Part shown: positions 8,880 through 18,324 of the stretch, piece by piece | Numbering within the stretch: position 1 is the stretch's first letter | Layout: every line of letters begins with the position of its first letter | DNA from: Sphingosinicella sp. | GTDB taxonomy: Bacteria > Pseudomonadota > Alphaproteobacteria > Sphingomonadales > Sphingomonadaceae | Assembly (NCBI GenBank): GCA_013816585.1 | Contig: JACDEE010000001.1 | Span: forward strand, 263,001 to 327,000 | Length of the DNA: 64,000 nucleotides | Reading direction: 5' to 3' | Position numbers and translations under genes: made by a program | Notes under the pieces: model-generated | The model's input: only the letters and a program-made list of their open reading frames with translations | Told to the model about the DNA's origin: nothing | Databases searched by the model: none

Positions 8880-10139
8880 TTAGGCCGAAAGCAGCAGACC
8901 CGCCCAGGCGGCGCTCATCAGATTGGCCAGCGAGCCGGCGATCAGTGCCTTGATGCCGAGACGCGCGATCACCGGCCGTTGATTGGGGGCAAGGTTGCCG
9001 GTTACCGCCATCTGGATCGCGATCGAGCTGAAATTGGCGAAGCCGCACAAGGCGAAGGTCACGATCGCGACCGTCGCGGGGGACAAATTGCCCTGGGCGG
9101 CGCCAAGGCTGATGAAGGCGACGAATTCGTTGAGCACCAGCTTTTCGCCGAACAAGCCCCCCGCGGCCAAAGCCTCGTTCCAGGGAACGTTCATCAGATA
9201 CATGATGGGCGCGAAGACATAGCCGAGGATCATCTGGAAGGTGAGGCCGTCGATCCCGAACCAGGATCCGACCCCCGAAAGCAAGCCATTGGCCAAGGCG
9301 ACCAAAGCGACAAAGGCGAGCACCATCGCGCCCACCGCTACCGCCAGCTTGACGCCGGTCTGCGCGCCCTGCGCGGCGGCCATGATGATATTGGCCGGCC
9401 GTTCCTCGTCATGCACGGCATCCACGGGGACGAACTTTTCGTCGGCGGGGTCGTCGCCCAGCGGAAGCTCCGCCTCGCGCAGCGGCTCGTCGGGCATCAT
9501 GATCTTGGCCATCAATATGCCGCCGGGCGCGGCCATGAAGCTAGCGGCGAGCAGATAGTCGATGCGTATGCCCATCGAGGCATAAGCGGCGAGAATGGTG
9601 CCCGCGACGCCGGCCATGCCGACCGTCATCACGGTGAAGAGCTGGGCCGGGGTCAGAGCCGCAAGATAGGGACGGATAACCAGCGGGGATTCGCTTTGGC
9701 CGACGAAGATATTGGCCGCGGCGCAGAGCGATTCCACCTTAGAGATGCCGGTCACTTTTTCGAGTCCGCCGCCGATCCAACGGATGACGAACTGCATGAT
9801 CCCCAAATAATAAAGGATCGAAATCAAAGCGGCGAAGAAGATGATTACCGGCAACGCCTGAATCGCAAAATTCTGGCCAAGCGGGTGGTCGGTGAGCGAG
9901 CCGAACAGGAATCTGGTTCCGGCATTGGCGTAGCCCAGAAGGTTCGACACACCGCCCGACATCCATTCGAGCACTCGCTTGCCCCACGAGACATAGAGCA
10001 CCAGCCAGGCGATCGCCGCTTGCAATGCGAAGGCGGCCCCCACGACCCGGAGTCGGATCGCGCGGCGATTGGAGGAAAGCAAAATCGCGATGGCGAGGAT
10101 CAGTGCCATTCCCGCCAATCCGATCAGCAACCTGTTCAT
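8880..10139 (-). CDS. nupC: Concentrative nucleoside transporter (NupC/CNT family)
   Basis: This is a 419-residue polytopic inner-membrane protein of the CNT family, which imports nucleosides with protons or sodium. Family segments include the Nucleos_tra2 N-terminal helices, a gate-type domain, and the pore segments with GQSESPLVIRPYL and LCGFANFSSIAIQ, which line the substrate site. I chose the ATG at 10139 (MNRLLIGLAG), preceded on the minus strand by GGGGGAG; the longer frame to 10277 overlaps the divergent gene and looks non-coding. Substrate range (pyrimidine or broad) cannot be read with certainty. Confidence 0.9.
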   Translation of the reverse strand: MNRLLIGLAGMALILAIAILLSSNRRAIRLRVVGAAFALQAAIAWLVLYVSWGKRVLEWMSGGVSNLLGYANAGTRFLFGSLTDHPLGQNFAIQALPVIIFFAALISILYYLGIMQFVIRWIGGGLEKVTGISKVESLCAAANIFVGQSESPLVIRPYLAALTPAQLFTVMTVGMAGVAGTILAAYASMGIRIDYLLAASFMAAPGGILMAKIMMPDEPLREAELPLGDDPADEKFVPVDAVHDEERPANIIMAAAQGAQTGVKLAVAVGAMVLAFVALVALANGLLSGVGSWFGIDGLTFQMILGYVFAPIMYLMNVPWNEALAAGGLFGEKLVLNEFVAFISLGAAQGNLSPATVAIVTFALCGFANFSSIAIQMAVTGNLAPNQRPVIARLGIKALIAGSLANLMSAAWAGLLLSA

Positions 10140-10245
10140 CCAAAACTCCCCCGAAACCCGTATCTTATCGGTGCAAGGGATTGCTTGAATGCGGGGCGGC
10201 GGCAAGCACTTTCTATGGCGGCCGAAACCGGATAGGCATTGGCCC

Positions 10246-10887
10246 ATGCCGACTGAAACCGCCGCCGTGCCCGCCATCCCCCGCTCGCTGTTCGTCTTCT
10301 CGATCCTCTATGGCGGGATGACCTGCATCGCCGGGGTGCTGGGCAACAAACTGGTCGCGCTCGGTCCGCTGGCGGTGGAAGCGGGAATCTTCGCTTTCCT
10401 CCTGCTGGTGGTCATTTCCAGCGCGGTCGCCGAAACGCGCGGCCGCGACACGGCCAACAGGTTGGTATTGTTCGGATTTGTCCCGCTGATCGTATCGATG
10501 ATCCTGATCCAGATCGTGCTGGCGCTTCCGCCCGCTTCTTTCTGGGAAGAGGAAAAACGCGCCGCATTCGACCTCATTCTCAATCAGTCGACGCGGATGA
10601 TGTTCGCCGGAATGATCGCTTATGGCACCTCCCAGCTTCTGAACGTCTTCATCTTCACCAGGATGAAGCGCGGCGAGGGGCGGCTTTTGTGGCTGCGCGC
10701 GCTGGTGGCCGGCGTACTCAGCCAGGCGGTCGACACCTTGCTGTTCATCACCATCGCCTTTTACGGCGTCGCCCCGGTCGAACTCATCCTTCCAGGCCAG
10801 CTGCTCGCCAAAGTGGTGCTGTCGGCCGTGCTCGTTCCGCCGCTCATCTACCTGTTCGTCGGCATCGGTCGAAGGCTCGACGCTTAA
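10246..10887 (+). CDS. Queuosine precursor transporter (YhhQ/VUT family)
   Basis: This is a 213-residue inner-membrane protein with about six helices, of the VUT/YhhQ family that imports queuosine precursors such as preQ0 or queuine. Features are the N-terminal ILYGGMTCIAGVLGNK, the RDTANRLVLFGF loop, and the conserved QLLNVFIFTRMK with a later SQAVDTLLFITIAF segment. The start is the ATG at 10246; upstream in-frame codons give a basic, non-membrane extension. It fits with gluQ (4936-5805), which acts on queuosine-containing tRNA(Asp). It is divergent from nupC across a 106-bp spacer. Confidence 0.88.
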   Translation: MPTETAAVPAIPRSLFVFSILYGGMTCIAGVLGNKLVALGPLAVEAGIFAFLLLVVISSAVAETRGRDTANRLVLFGFVPLIVSMILIQIVLALPPASFWEEEKRAAFDLILNQSTRMMFAGMIAYGTSQLLNVFIFTRMKRGEGRLLWLRALVAGVLSQAVDTLLFITIAFYGVAPVELILPGQLLAKVVLSAVLVPPLIYLFVGIGRRLDA

Positions 10888-10952
10888 GGCTGTGGCGGTT
10901 GCCCCGATGAGGGCTCCCGGCTAGAGGCAAAGTCGGTGCCGGGGAGAATTTT

Positions 10953-11246
10953 ATGCTGCTGTCGCTTTTCCAGATACTCGATCTGCTGCTGCGGGTGCTG
11001 ACCTATATCATCATCGCGCAGGCGATCCTCAGCTGGCTGGTCGCCTTCAACGTGATCAACAATCACAATGATTTCGTCCGTTCGTTCCTGAGCGCGCTGG
11101 ACCGGATGACCGAACCGCTTTATCGGCCGATCCGACGGATACTTCCCGATTTCGGTGGAATCGACTTCTCGCCGATGGTGCTGATCCTGCTGATCTACGT
11201 CCTTCGCATCCTGTTGAACGGAGTGGCGACCAGCGTCGCCTATTGA
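10953..11246 (+). CDS. yggT: YggT family membrane protein
   Basis: This is a 97-residue integral membrane protein with two hydrophobic regions (about residues 5-30 and 68-92) around a polar loop containing [16 protein letters not shown], the typical YggT signature. Members are linked to cell shape, division or osmotic response in various bacteria, but no biochemical activity is defined. It precedes folD by 10 bp and is probably cotranscribed with it. Confidence 0.9.
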   Translation: MLLSLFQILDLLLRVLTYIIIAQAILSWLVAFNVINNHNDFVRSFLSALDRMTEPLYRPIRRILPDFGGIDFSPMVLILLIYVLRILLNGVATSVAY

Positions 11247-11256
11247 GCGAGTAAAA

Positions 11257-12129
11257 ATGAGCGCCGAGATCATCGACGGGAAGGCATTTGCCGAACAGCT
11301 GCGCGGGCGGATCGCGGAGCGGGTTGCGCAGTTTGTGGCGCAGGCGAAACGCAAGCCCGGACTGGCGGTCGTACTGGTGGGGGAAGATCCGGCGAGCCAG
11401 GTCTATGTCCGGTCCAAGGGTAAGGCGACGGTCGCAGCGGGCATGGAGAGTTTCGAGCACCGGCTGCCCGCCACGACGGGCGAGGACGACATCATTGCTC
11501 TGGTCTCCCGACTGAACGCCGATCCCAAGGTCGATGCTATCCTGGTCCAGTTGCCGCTGCCGTCCGGAATGGACGACAAAAAGGTGATCGCAACGATCGA
11601 TCCGGCCAAGGATGTCGATGGCTTCACCATCGCCAATGCCGGCCGGCTAGCCGTGGGCGAGGACGCCTTGGTCCCCTGCACTCCGCTCGGCTCGCTGATG
11701 CTGCTGAAGGACCGGCTGGGCGACCTTTCGGGGCTCGAGGCCGTGGTGGTCGGCCGATCCAACATCGTCGGCAAGCCGATGGCGCAATTGCTGCTGCAGG
11801 AAAATTGCACAGTCACCATCGCGCATAGCCGCACCAGGAATTTGGCCGAAGTGGTTCGCCGAGGCGACATCGTCGTCGCCGCGGTCGGGCGGGCGGAAAT
11901 GATCAGGGGCGACTGGCTGAAGCCCGGCGCCACCGTGATCGACGTCGGCATCAACCGGGTCGACGGCAAATTGGTCGGCGACGTGGCGTTTGCCGACGCG
12001 GCTCATGTGGCCGGAGCGATCACGCCCGTGCCCGGGGGCGTCGGGCCGATGACGATCGCGCTTCTGCTACGCAATACTTTGGTCGCCGCGCATGCGCGCG
12101 AGGGGCTTCCGGCGCCCGTGGGGCTGTGA
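11257..12129 (+). CDS. folD: Bifunctional methylenetetrahydrofolate dehydrogenase/cyclohydrolase
   Basis: FolD converts 5,10-methylene-THF to 10-formyl-THF with NADP, feeding purine and formyl-methionine synthesis. The 290-residue protein shows the catalytic YVRSKGKA (Tyr/Lys), QLPLP, the cofactor segment [16 protein letters not shown] and the [10 protein letters not shown] signature. Length and order match FolD. The stop overlaps the GTG start of the marC-type gene (GTGA). Confidence 0.96.
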   Translation: MSAEIIDGKAFAEQLRGRIAERVAQFVAQAKRKPGLAVVLVGEDPASQVYVRSKGKATVAAGMESFEHRLPATTGEDDIIALVSRLNADPKVDAILVQLPLPSGMDDKKVIATIDPAKDVDGFTIANAGRLAVGEDALVPCTPLGSLMLLKDRLGDLSGLEAVVVGRSNIVGKPMAQLLLQENCTVTIAHSRTRNLAEVVRRGDIVVAAVGRAEMIRGDWLKPGATVIDVGINRVDGKLVGDVAFADAAHVAGAITPVPGGVGPMTIALLLRNTLVAAHAREGLPAPVGL

Positions 12130-12749
12130 TCGAAATCTTCGTCTCTGCTTTTGTTACCTTCTTCGTAGTGATAGATCCGCCCGGTTGCGCGCCGATCTTT
12201 GCCAGCCTCACTCAGGGTGCCGCCGCCGCTCACAGGCGCGCCATGGCGATCCGCGCCACCGCCATCGCTGCGGCCATATTGCTGTTCTTCGCATTGCTAG
12301 GCGAGGATCTGCTGCGAACGCTTGGCATCAGTCTCGCCGCCTTCCGAATTGCGGGCGGGATCATGCTATTCCTGATCGCGCTCGAGATGGTGTTCGAGAA
12401 ACGGCAGGAGCGGCGCGAGAACCGAGCCAACGAGATTAATGCGGGGCCCGAACAGGAAGATATTTCGGTATTTCCAATGGCCATCCCGATGATCGCGGGG
12501 CCCGGATCGATCGCGTCGGTAATGCTGCTGATGGCACGCAGCTCAGGGCTTCAGGGATCGCTGATCGTGCTCGCCGCTTTGGGCGCGGTCCTGCTTCTCA
12601 CCCTGCTCGCCTTGCTCGCCGCCGGGCCGATCATGCGGCTGCTGGGAACCAAGGTCGAAGGAATGATCACCCGCATATTGGGCGTCATCCTCGCCGCGCT
12701 TGCCGCCCAGTTCGTGATCGACGGGATCAGCATCAGCTTCAGCGTTTGA
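12126..12749 (+). CDS. MarC family integral membrane protein
   Basis: This is a 207-residue protein with about six membrane helices, of the MarC/UPF0056 family. The opening [21 protein letters not shown] is the family's first helix with its DPxGxxP turn, and [17 protein letters not shown] is the second signature. The molecular function of MarC proteins is unresolved; early links to antibiotic resistance were not confirmed. The start is GTG 12126, overlapping the folD stop. The last 11 bases overlap the convergent membrane glycosyltransferase-like gene. Confidence 0.88.
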   Translation: MIEIFVSAFVTFFVVIDPPGCAPIFASLTQGAAAAHRRAMAIRATAIAAAILLFFALLGEDLLRTLGISLAAFRIAGGIMLFLIALEMVFEKRQERRENRANEINAGPEQEDISVFPMAIPMIAGPGSIASVMLLMARSSGLQGSLIVLAALGAVLLLTLLALLAAGPIMRLLGTKVEGMITRILGVILAALAAQFVIDGISISFSV

Positions 12750-14514
12750 CGCGCCACATCCTGTAGGGCGAGTTTTTAGGAAGCTCTACCGGATCGAGCC
12801 ATGTCGGCACCTGTCCCCTCACCAATTGCACGTAGAAGCCATTGGGTGCCTGCGACCGGTAGACGGTCGTTTCCGACAAATTCGGGCAGATCAGGACATA
12901 GTCGATATGGCGCCGCTTTATCGTCTGGCGTGCATTTTCCGCGCTGCCCCGAAAGGCGCGCATCACCGCGATGATATCGTCGCCATTGCGATGATAGGGG
13001 CCGGCAATGGCCTTGTGGTGGGTGACTGTTATCAGCCGGGGACCCAGATCGACATGGGTAAGCACAATGCCCGCAGGCTGAAGCGCCACCGGCCGGAGCG
13101 AAGCCAGGGTCGGGCATTTGCCATTGGCTTCCGCCACCTGGCCGCTGCGCGCGCCTGGTTTCGCATCGGGTATCCTCGACGCGACATATTGCGGTCCGAT
13201 TCCCGAGAAGATCAGTAGGAGGACCGTCGCGCCCAGCACGCGAACCACGGGATTCGTTCGGGAGAGGATCCAGGGGAGCAGTAACCAGATGAGTGCGGCT
13301 GCGCCGGGAACGGCAAGCAGCTGGGCCGCCGGGCCGGCACGGGTCTGCCAAAGCAAAAGGCACGCGGCGAGCAAGGCCAGAGCCGCTGCAGCCACCCAGG
13401 GGATGAGCCGTGTCTCATCGCGGCGGCAGCGCCAAAGCATCGTCGCATAGCCGGCAAGACCCGCCAGAGGCAGCGAGAGGCCAGCGACAATCGTCTTCCA
13501 CCCATGGGCGTAAAGCGGCATCGCCTCGCGCACGCGGCTTAGCCACAATTCCTGCAATTCGGGAGTCGCGCGCTCGAGCCGGCCGACGCAATCAGGCCAG
13601 AAATAGACATAGAAAACAGCCAGCAGGAGGCCGGCGCCGCCGGCGGCGATCAATCGAGTCCAGCCCGACCGAAGCCGCGAAACCGAGAGGAGGAAGGCGA
13701 GCGCGCCCGCGGCCACCATCACCGACAACCAGACGGGAGACAGGGCATCGCAGACGGGCACGCGATTGGCGTAAGAAGCGAACAGCAGAAAACCGATCGC
13801 CGAGCCGCCCGCAAGGCTCGCCCCGTAAACCGCAAGCCGGCGCGCCTGCGCCTCGTTGCGCACCCACATCAATCCCGTCATCGCCCCGGCGAGCGCAAGG
13901 TAGAGCAGCATTTCCAAGCCGATCGTAAGCGAAGCGGCGGTAGCAATGCCGGCAATGGCGCCGCCCCGCGCCGCCTTGCGATCAACGAGACCCAGGAGGA
14001 CTATGCTCAGCAAGGCGAGCTGCCAGCCATGATGGTCGAGCCGCAGGGGGATCCACATGCCCCGGGCCGACTGGGCGCAGAGCAGCAGGACCGCCCCCAG
14101 AATGAAGGCCTTGGGATCGACCAGGCGGCGCACAACGCCGGCCATGGCCAGCATCGCCGCCAGCATCGGCAGCATTGGTGCGACCGCGACCGCGATGGTC
14201 TCCGCCGTCTTCCCACCGAAGATGGGCATGAACAGCAATTTTAGGCCCGCGATCGGGAGGTCCACCAGCCGCGACCAATGAATGTCCGCCCCGAACGGCG
14301 GGTTGAGCTTATATTGCCGAAGGTCGAACCAATCCTGCCCATCGAGCAGGGCGCGGACCTGGGCCATACGCAGATTGTCGTCGGTGTCGCTGAGCGTGAA
14401 CCAGTGGATGGCATTCCAGCGGATCATGACCAGGCCGGCCGCGCTGACGATCCAGAACAGGAAAACCCACCACCGCCAATGGCGGGTGAAATTTTCGATG
14501 CGATTGCCCCACAT
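12739..14514 (-). CDS. Large polytopic membrane protein, GT-C/STT3-like
   Basis: This 591-residue protein has about a dozen hydrophobic segments and a soluble C-terminal domain of about 130 residues. Early in the sequence an extracytoplasmic loop carries LSDTDDNLRMAQVRALLDG (about 41-59) and NPPFGADIHWSRLVDLP (71-87). This resembles the acidic first loop and W/H-rich segment of GT-C glycosyltransferases such as STT3/PglB, which use polyprenyl-linked donors. It sits opposite a GtrA gene, near a polyprenyl-phosphate GT2, so transfer of a lipid-linked sugar at the periplasmic face is likely. The acceptor is unknown. Family-level inference only; it could instead be a flippase or ligase. Confidence 0.65.
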   Translation of the reverse strand: MWGNRIENFTRHWRWWVFLFWIVSAAGLVMIRWNAIHWFTLSDTDDNLRMAQVRALLDGQDWFDLRQYKLNPPFGADIHWSRLVDLPIAGLKLLFMPIFGGKTAETIAVAVAPMLPMLAAMLAMAGVVRRLVDPKAFILGAVLLLCAQSARGMWIPLRLDHHGWQLALLSIVLLGLVDRKAARGGAIAGIATAASLTIGLEMLLYLALAGAMTGLMWVRNEAQARRLAVYGASLAGGSAIGFLLFASYANRVPVCDALSPVWLSVMVAAGALAFLLSVSRLRSGWTRLIAAGGAGLLLAVFYVYFWPDCVGRLERATPELQELWLSRVREAMPLYAHGWKTIVAGLSLPLAGLAGYATMLWRCRRDETRLIPWVAAAALALLAACLLLWQTRAGPAAQLLAVPGAAALIWLLLPWILSRTNPVVRVLGATVLLLIFSGIGPQYVASRIPDAKPGARSGQVAEANGKCPTLASLRPVALQPAGIVLTHVDLGPRLITVTHHKAIAGPYHRNGDDIIAVMRAFRGSAENARQTIKRRHIDYVLICPNLSETTVYRSQAPNGFYVQLVRGQVPTWLDPVELPKNSPYRMWRVKR

Positions 14515-14599
14515 CCGCGCCGTTTTCCTATTCGCTCTTTCAAATGGTCCAGCCGGGCATTAGTCGCAACTCCCCAAAGGGCAAGCGGGACCGTCATAC

Positions 14600-15004
14600 G
14601 TGATTGCAGTCGAGCGACATTCCGAATTGTTCGGCCAGCTGGTCCGCTTCGCGCTGACCGGCGGGCTGCTGACCCTGCTCGTCGCGGGCGGATATTGGTT
14701 CGTCGCTGACATATTCGGGGTCGAGCCCTTATTGTCGATGACCATCAATTATGTGGTGTTCACGGGACTTGGTTATTTCCTTCACAGCCGGTGGAGTTTC
14801 AAGGGCCATGGCAGCCGCGAAAAGGCCGGGGCGCGGGCGATCCGATTCTTCACCGTCAATACCCTGGGATTCGTTACCAACCAATTCTTCGTCTGGTTGC
14901 TGGTGAAGCAGCTTGACGGGCCAAATTGGTGGCCGGTGATCCCGGTGCTGTTCGTCACGCCGCTTCTCACCTTCGCGCTCAACCGCAAATGGGTGTTCGG
15001 CTGA
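14600..15004 (+). CDS. gtrA: GtrA family membrane protein
   Basis: This 134-residue protein has four membrane helices. The segments LVRFALTGGLLTLL, NYVVFTGLGYFLHSRWSFKG, RFFTVNTLGFVTNQFFVWLL and LTFALNRKWVFG are typical of GtrA proteins. These are thought to flip or present undecaprenyl-phosphate-linked sugars made by a partner GtrB-type GT2. Here a GT2 of that kind lies at 15686-16708. The start is GTG at 14600. It is followed by the methyltransferase gene after 19 bp and diverges from the GT-C-like gene. Confidence 0.88.
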   Translation: MIAVERHSELFGQLVRFALTGGLLTLLVAGGYWFVADIFGVEPLLSMTINYVVFTGLGYFLHSRWSFKGHGSREKAGARAIRFFTVNTLGFVTNQFFVWLLVKQLDGPNWWPVIPVLFVTPLLTFALNRKWVFG

Positions 15005-15023
15005 TGGCCGCGGTTGATACCTG

Positions 15024-15752
15024 ATGGAACGCGTCGTTTATGACCGCATGGCCGAACTTGACGGCCTGCATTGGTGGTACCGTGCGCGGCGCGAAATCCT
15101 CGCCAGGCTGATCGAACGCAGGATAGCCCTTCCAAAAGACGCCCGGATTCTCGAAATTGGCTGCGGCACCGGACATAATATGCTGATGCTGCGGCGATTC
15201 GGCGCGGTCGATGCGATCGAGATCGATCCGGCCGCCCGTGCGCTGGCATCTCAGCGACTCGGAAAACCGGTCGGCGACGCACCGCTCCCCAAGCTTCCGG
15301 GCGTCGAGGACGGGGCCTACGATCTGGTCGCGATCCTCGATGTGCTGGAACATGTCGGCCCCGACCGCGAAGCGCTGGAAAGCATCGCCCGCAAGCTGAA
15401 GCCCGGCGGCAGGATCCTGATAACCGTTCCCGCGCATCCGTGGATGTGGAGTGCGCACGACGTGGTCAATCACCATCAACGGCGTTATACGATGAAGACA
15501 CTGAAGAGCGTGATCGGCCGCGCCGGGCTGAAGCTCGACATGGTCAGCTATTTCAACAGCCTGTTATTCCCGCTCGCGGCGGCAGCCCGGCTGGCGGGCC
15601 GGATCACCGGCAACAAGGATAGCGACGACAAGCTTCCGCCCCGCCCCGTCAATCGCCTGTTCGAATATCTGTTCGGCCTGGAGCGTCACGTCATCGGGCG
15701 GGTTTCGCTGACTCCCGGCGTCTCATTGGTGGCGATCGTTTCGGCCACATGA
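15024..15752 (+). CDS. Class I SAM-dependent methyltransferase
   Basis: This is a 242-residue methyltransferase. Near the N-terminus it has LHWWYRARRE (15-24), a segment common in methyltransferases found beside sugar-transfer genes. Motif I is ILEIGCGTGHNML (about 42-54), the acidic post-I residue is in IEID, and DLVAILDVLEHV forms motif IV. The C-terminal part is hydrophobic and basic. The substrate is unknown; a sugar, lipid carrier or glycan end are plausible given the neighbours. Its last 67 bases overlap the convergent GT2 gene. Confidence 0.85.
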   Translation: MERVVYDRMAELDGLHWWYRARREILARLIERRIALPKDARILEIGCGTGHNMLMLRRFGAVDAIEIDPAARALASQRLGKPVGDAPLPKLPGVEDGAYDLVAILDVLEHVGPDREALESIARKLKPGGRILITVPAHPWMWSAHDVVNHHQRRYTMKTLKSVIGRAGLKLDMVSYFNSLLFPLAAAARLAGRITGNKDSDDKLPPRPVNRLFEYLFGLERHVIGRVSLTPGVSLVAIVSAT

Positions 15753-16708
15753 CCCAGATAGCGGCGGCCGCCGGCCTGTCCCGCAATATCCGACACGATG
15801 TAGAGTGGCCGATGCTTGGCCTCCATGAACAGACGGCCGAGATATTCGCCGATCATGCCCAGTACGAACATCTGCGCCGCGCCCAGCACCACCACCACCA
15901 GCATCAAGGAGGTCCAGCCCTGGATCGCCGATCCGGTGAAGAAGCCGAAGGCGATATAGAGCAAAAGGAGCACCGACGCGGCGACCAGCCACAGGCCGAT
16001 ATGGCTGGCGATGCGCAGCGGCGCGGTCGAAAACCCGGTCACCGCGTCGAGCGCGAACGCGAGCATCTTGCGAAGCGGATATTTGGTCACGCCGGCATGG
16101 CGCTGCGCCCGATCATAAAGGAACGGTACCTGTCGGAACCCGACCCAGGCGACCATGCCCCGGATGAAGCGCGCCTGTTCGGGAAGGCTGAGGAACGCGT
16201 CCAGCGCGCGCCGGCTCATCAGCCGGAAGTCGCCCGCATCCACCGGGATCTCGACTTCGGTAATCCGTGAAAGCGCGCGGTAGAAGATTGACGCGGTCGC
16301 TTTCTTGAACGCCGTTTCGCCCGCGCGCTGCCGGCGGACCGCATAGATGACGTCGGCTCCCTGCCGGTCCATTTCCTCCATCATGGCCGGAATCAGTTCC
16401 GGCGGATCCTGCAGGTCGGCGTCTATGATCAGGATTCTCTCGCCCGAACAAAAGTCGAGCCCGGCGGTCAGCGCCAATTGATGACCGTGGTTACGCGAAA
16501 GATTGATGGCGACGACGTGCCGGTCCTCGGCCGCGAGCATCTTCATCATGTCCCAGCTGTGGTCGCGCGACCCATCGTTGACGAGGAGGATTTCGAAATC
16601 GCCGCCCACCGCGACCTTCGCGGCCGTGGAAAGGCGGCGGTGCAGTTCGGCAAGGCAGGCTTCCTCATTATAGCAAGGAACCACTATCGAGAGCGCGACG
16701 CCCTTCAT
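15686..16708 (-). CDS. GT2 polyprenyl-phosphate glycosyltransferase (GtrB/DPM1-like)
   Basis: This 340-residue protein has an N-terminal GT-A catalytic domain and two C-terminal membrane helices (about 233-256 and 266-290). Motifs are SIVVPCYNEEACL, LLVNDGSRD, IIDADLQDPPE (the DXD-type metal site) and VDAGDFRLMSRRA, as in GtrB, ArnC and dolichyl-phosphate mannose synthases. These load a sugar from a nucleotide donor onto a polyprenyl phosphate at the cytoplasmic face. The last residues extend into the antisense of the methyltransferase gene. It shares four bases with the upstream membrane-protein gene, so the two are probably cotranscribed. The sugar transferred is not predictable. Confidence 0.9.
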   Translation of the reverse strand: MKGVALSIVVPCYNEEACLAELHRRLSTAAKVAVGGDFEILLVNDGSRDHSWDMMKMLAAEDRHVVAINLSRNHGHQLALTAGLDFCSGERILIIDADLQDPPELIPAMMEEMDRQGADVIYAVRRQRAGETAFKKATASIFYRALSRITEVEIPVDAGDFRLMSRRALDAFLSLPEQARFIRGMVAWVGFRQVPFLYDRAQRHAGVTKYPLRKMLAFALDAVTGFSTAPLRIASHIGLWLVAASVLLLLYIAFGFFTGSAIQGWTSLMLVVVVLGAAQMFVLGMIGEYLGRLFMEAKHRPLYIVSDIAGQAGGRRYLGHVAETIATNETPGVSETRPMT

Positions 16709-18324
16709 TTTTCTTCTCCAACGGTCGCGGCCGGCGGCCTGCCGGAAACGCGATACAGCACGCTGGAGCCATTGCGCCAGACCGGTTGCAATCCTCCGAG
16801 CAGAGCCGGGTCATGCGCGGGCGGCCGGATCAGCCAGATATAGTCGAACGCCTCGCGCGGAAGCCTGGTCAGGCTATTGTCGAGCGACAACCAATATTCG
16901 CCCCGGCACTGGCGCTGCGTGACCATCTGGGAAGGGTCGCGGACGAAGCGTCCGCCCTGGGGATAGCGGATTGTAAGGAGCTGGGCGCCGACCATCGTCC
17001 ACTGATCGTTGGAAAACGCATCCCGGCGAACGATCGCCATGGCGGGCAGATGCTCCAGCCGGGACATCTCCCAGGGCTGGCTGCAGGCAATTCCGGTGAA
17101 CGAAACGAGACGTGCACCCTTGGGAACATGAGCAAGCGCCGGAAGCTCCTCGTCATAGACCTTGTCGTACATCCAGAAGCTGATGGTCGTGGCGGCGGTC
17201 CGCACGACGAAGAAGGCGAATGACGCGACCGCGATCCAGTGCAGCGTCCGCGTCCCGAAGCTTGGTTTGAATCGGATCGCGAGCAACGCCATCGCAAAGG
17301 CATAGGGTGCGAGACGCATGTCCGCATAAGCCGATCCGAACACGATGCGCGGAAGGAGCAGGAACACCAAAGCCAGGAACACGGCGAACACCGCCAGCAT
17401 TCGCGAGAACCCGATCCGGCGGTGGAGAGCCGCGAACAGGATCACGGCCGACAGCAAGGCGACGCAGGCGATATCGAATATCTCCCAACGGTCGCGGAGC
17501 ATCATGTAGAGCCAGCGGAACTTATAAGCCCAATTGAACCAGTCGATCGTGCGACCGCCGACCTGGCCCGACCGCCAGGCGACCATCAGCAGCAACGGGA
17601 AAACCAAAGGCCAGCAGTCGAACGCCGCCTGATACCAGGCCTTCAGCCAGCTTTTGCCCTCGTCCCGGTGCCTGACCATCTCCGCCGCATAGGCCAATAT
17701 GCCGAGCACGCCCCAGCCGAAGGTGTGGACCACCCAGAGCAGGATCGAAAGGGGCACGAAGAGGGCGGCACGCAACCGGAATCGGCCCTTAATCGCCAGC
17801 CACCGCCAGAGCGCGAACGACAGCAGGGCCAAAGCGATGGCGAGGCAAAAATTGGCAAAGCCGAAGTGAAAGGGGAAGGAATAAGCGAAGGGCAGAGCAA
17901 GCGCCGCCGTCGGCGGGAGCGTACCGTGAACCACGCGGGCGATCAGAAGCAGGCCGGCGGCGGTTAGCGGCGGGATCGACAACACCACCAATTTCACCGC
18001 CAGTTCCAGCCCGAAAAGCTTTTCCAGCGGTATGACCAGCAGATCGATGCCGAGATTGCCGATCAGCCTCCATTCGAACTCGTAGAAGCGTTGCAGCGCT
18101 TCGGATTCGGCAAGGGCCATTTCAACCCGATAGCGTCCCATATGCCCGGGGAGGTCGACCAGCGGCGGAACATCGGGCAGCAACAGGGGAATGGCGGAAA
18201 GCAGTACGAGGATGAGCGCGAAGCGCGGCGTTTCCCACCAGCGCACGCTTCCTGTCCCTGTCATCGGTCCAACCTGCCCCATCAGGGCGGCATCTCTCGC
18301 TTCACCCTCCGGGTCAACCGTCAA
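16705..18324 (-). CDS. Large polytopic membrane protein of unknown function in glycan locus
   Basis: This protein has up to 539 residues and about ten membrane helices, with a soluble C-terminal region of roughly 140 residues. The first periplasmic loop reads PDVPPLVDLPGHMGRYRVEM; the DLPGHMxRY pattern recalls acidic/His loops of GT-C type glycosyltransferases, but no family can be named firmly. Alternative starts are ATG at 18282 and ATG at 18264 (MTGTGSVRWW), the last being the best fit to a membrane protein start. The stop overlaps the GT2 start (ATGA), so the pair is an operon. A periplasmic glycosyl transfer step using the GT2 product is my inference. Confidence 0.65.
   Translation of the reverse strand: MTVDPEGEARDAALMGQVGPMTGTGSVRWWETPRFALILVLLSAIPLLLPDVPPLVDLPGHMGRYRVEMALAESEALQRFYEFEWRLIGNLGIDLLVIPLEKLFGLELAVKLVVLSIPPLTAAGLLLIARVVHGTLPPTAALALPFAYSFPFHFGFANFCLAIALALLSFALWRWLAIKGRFRLRAALFVPLSILLWVVHTFGWGVLGILAYAAEMVRHRDEGKSWLKAWYQAAFDCWPLVFPLLLMVAWRSGQVGGRTIDWFNWAYKFRWLYMMLRDRWEIFDIACVALLSAVILFAALHRRIGFSRMLAVFAVFLALVFLLLPRIVFGSAYADMRLAPYAFAMALLAIRFKPSFGTRTLHWIAVASFAFFVVRTAATTISFWMYDKVYDEELPALAHVPKGARLVSFTGIACSQPWEMSRLEHLPAMAIVRRDAFSNDQWTMVGAQLLTIRYPQGGRFVRDPSQMVTQRQCRGEYWLSLDNSLTRLPREAFDYIWLIRPPAHDPALLGGLQPVWRNGSSVLYRVSGRPPAATVGEEK

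Noticed and set aside
8781-10235. 484-codon plus-strand frame over the nucleoside transporter
   Set aside because: Low-complexity charged translation, antisense to a convincing membrane protein gene.
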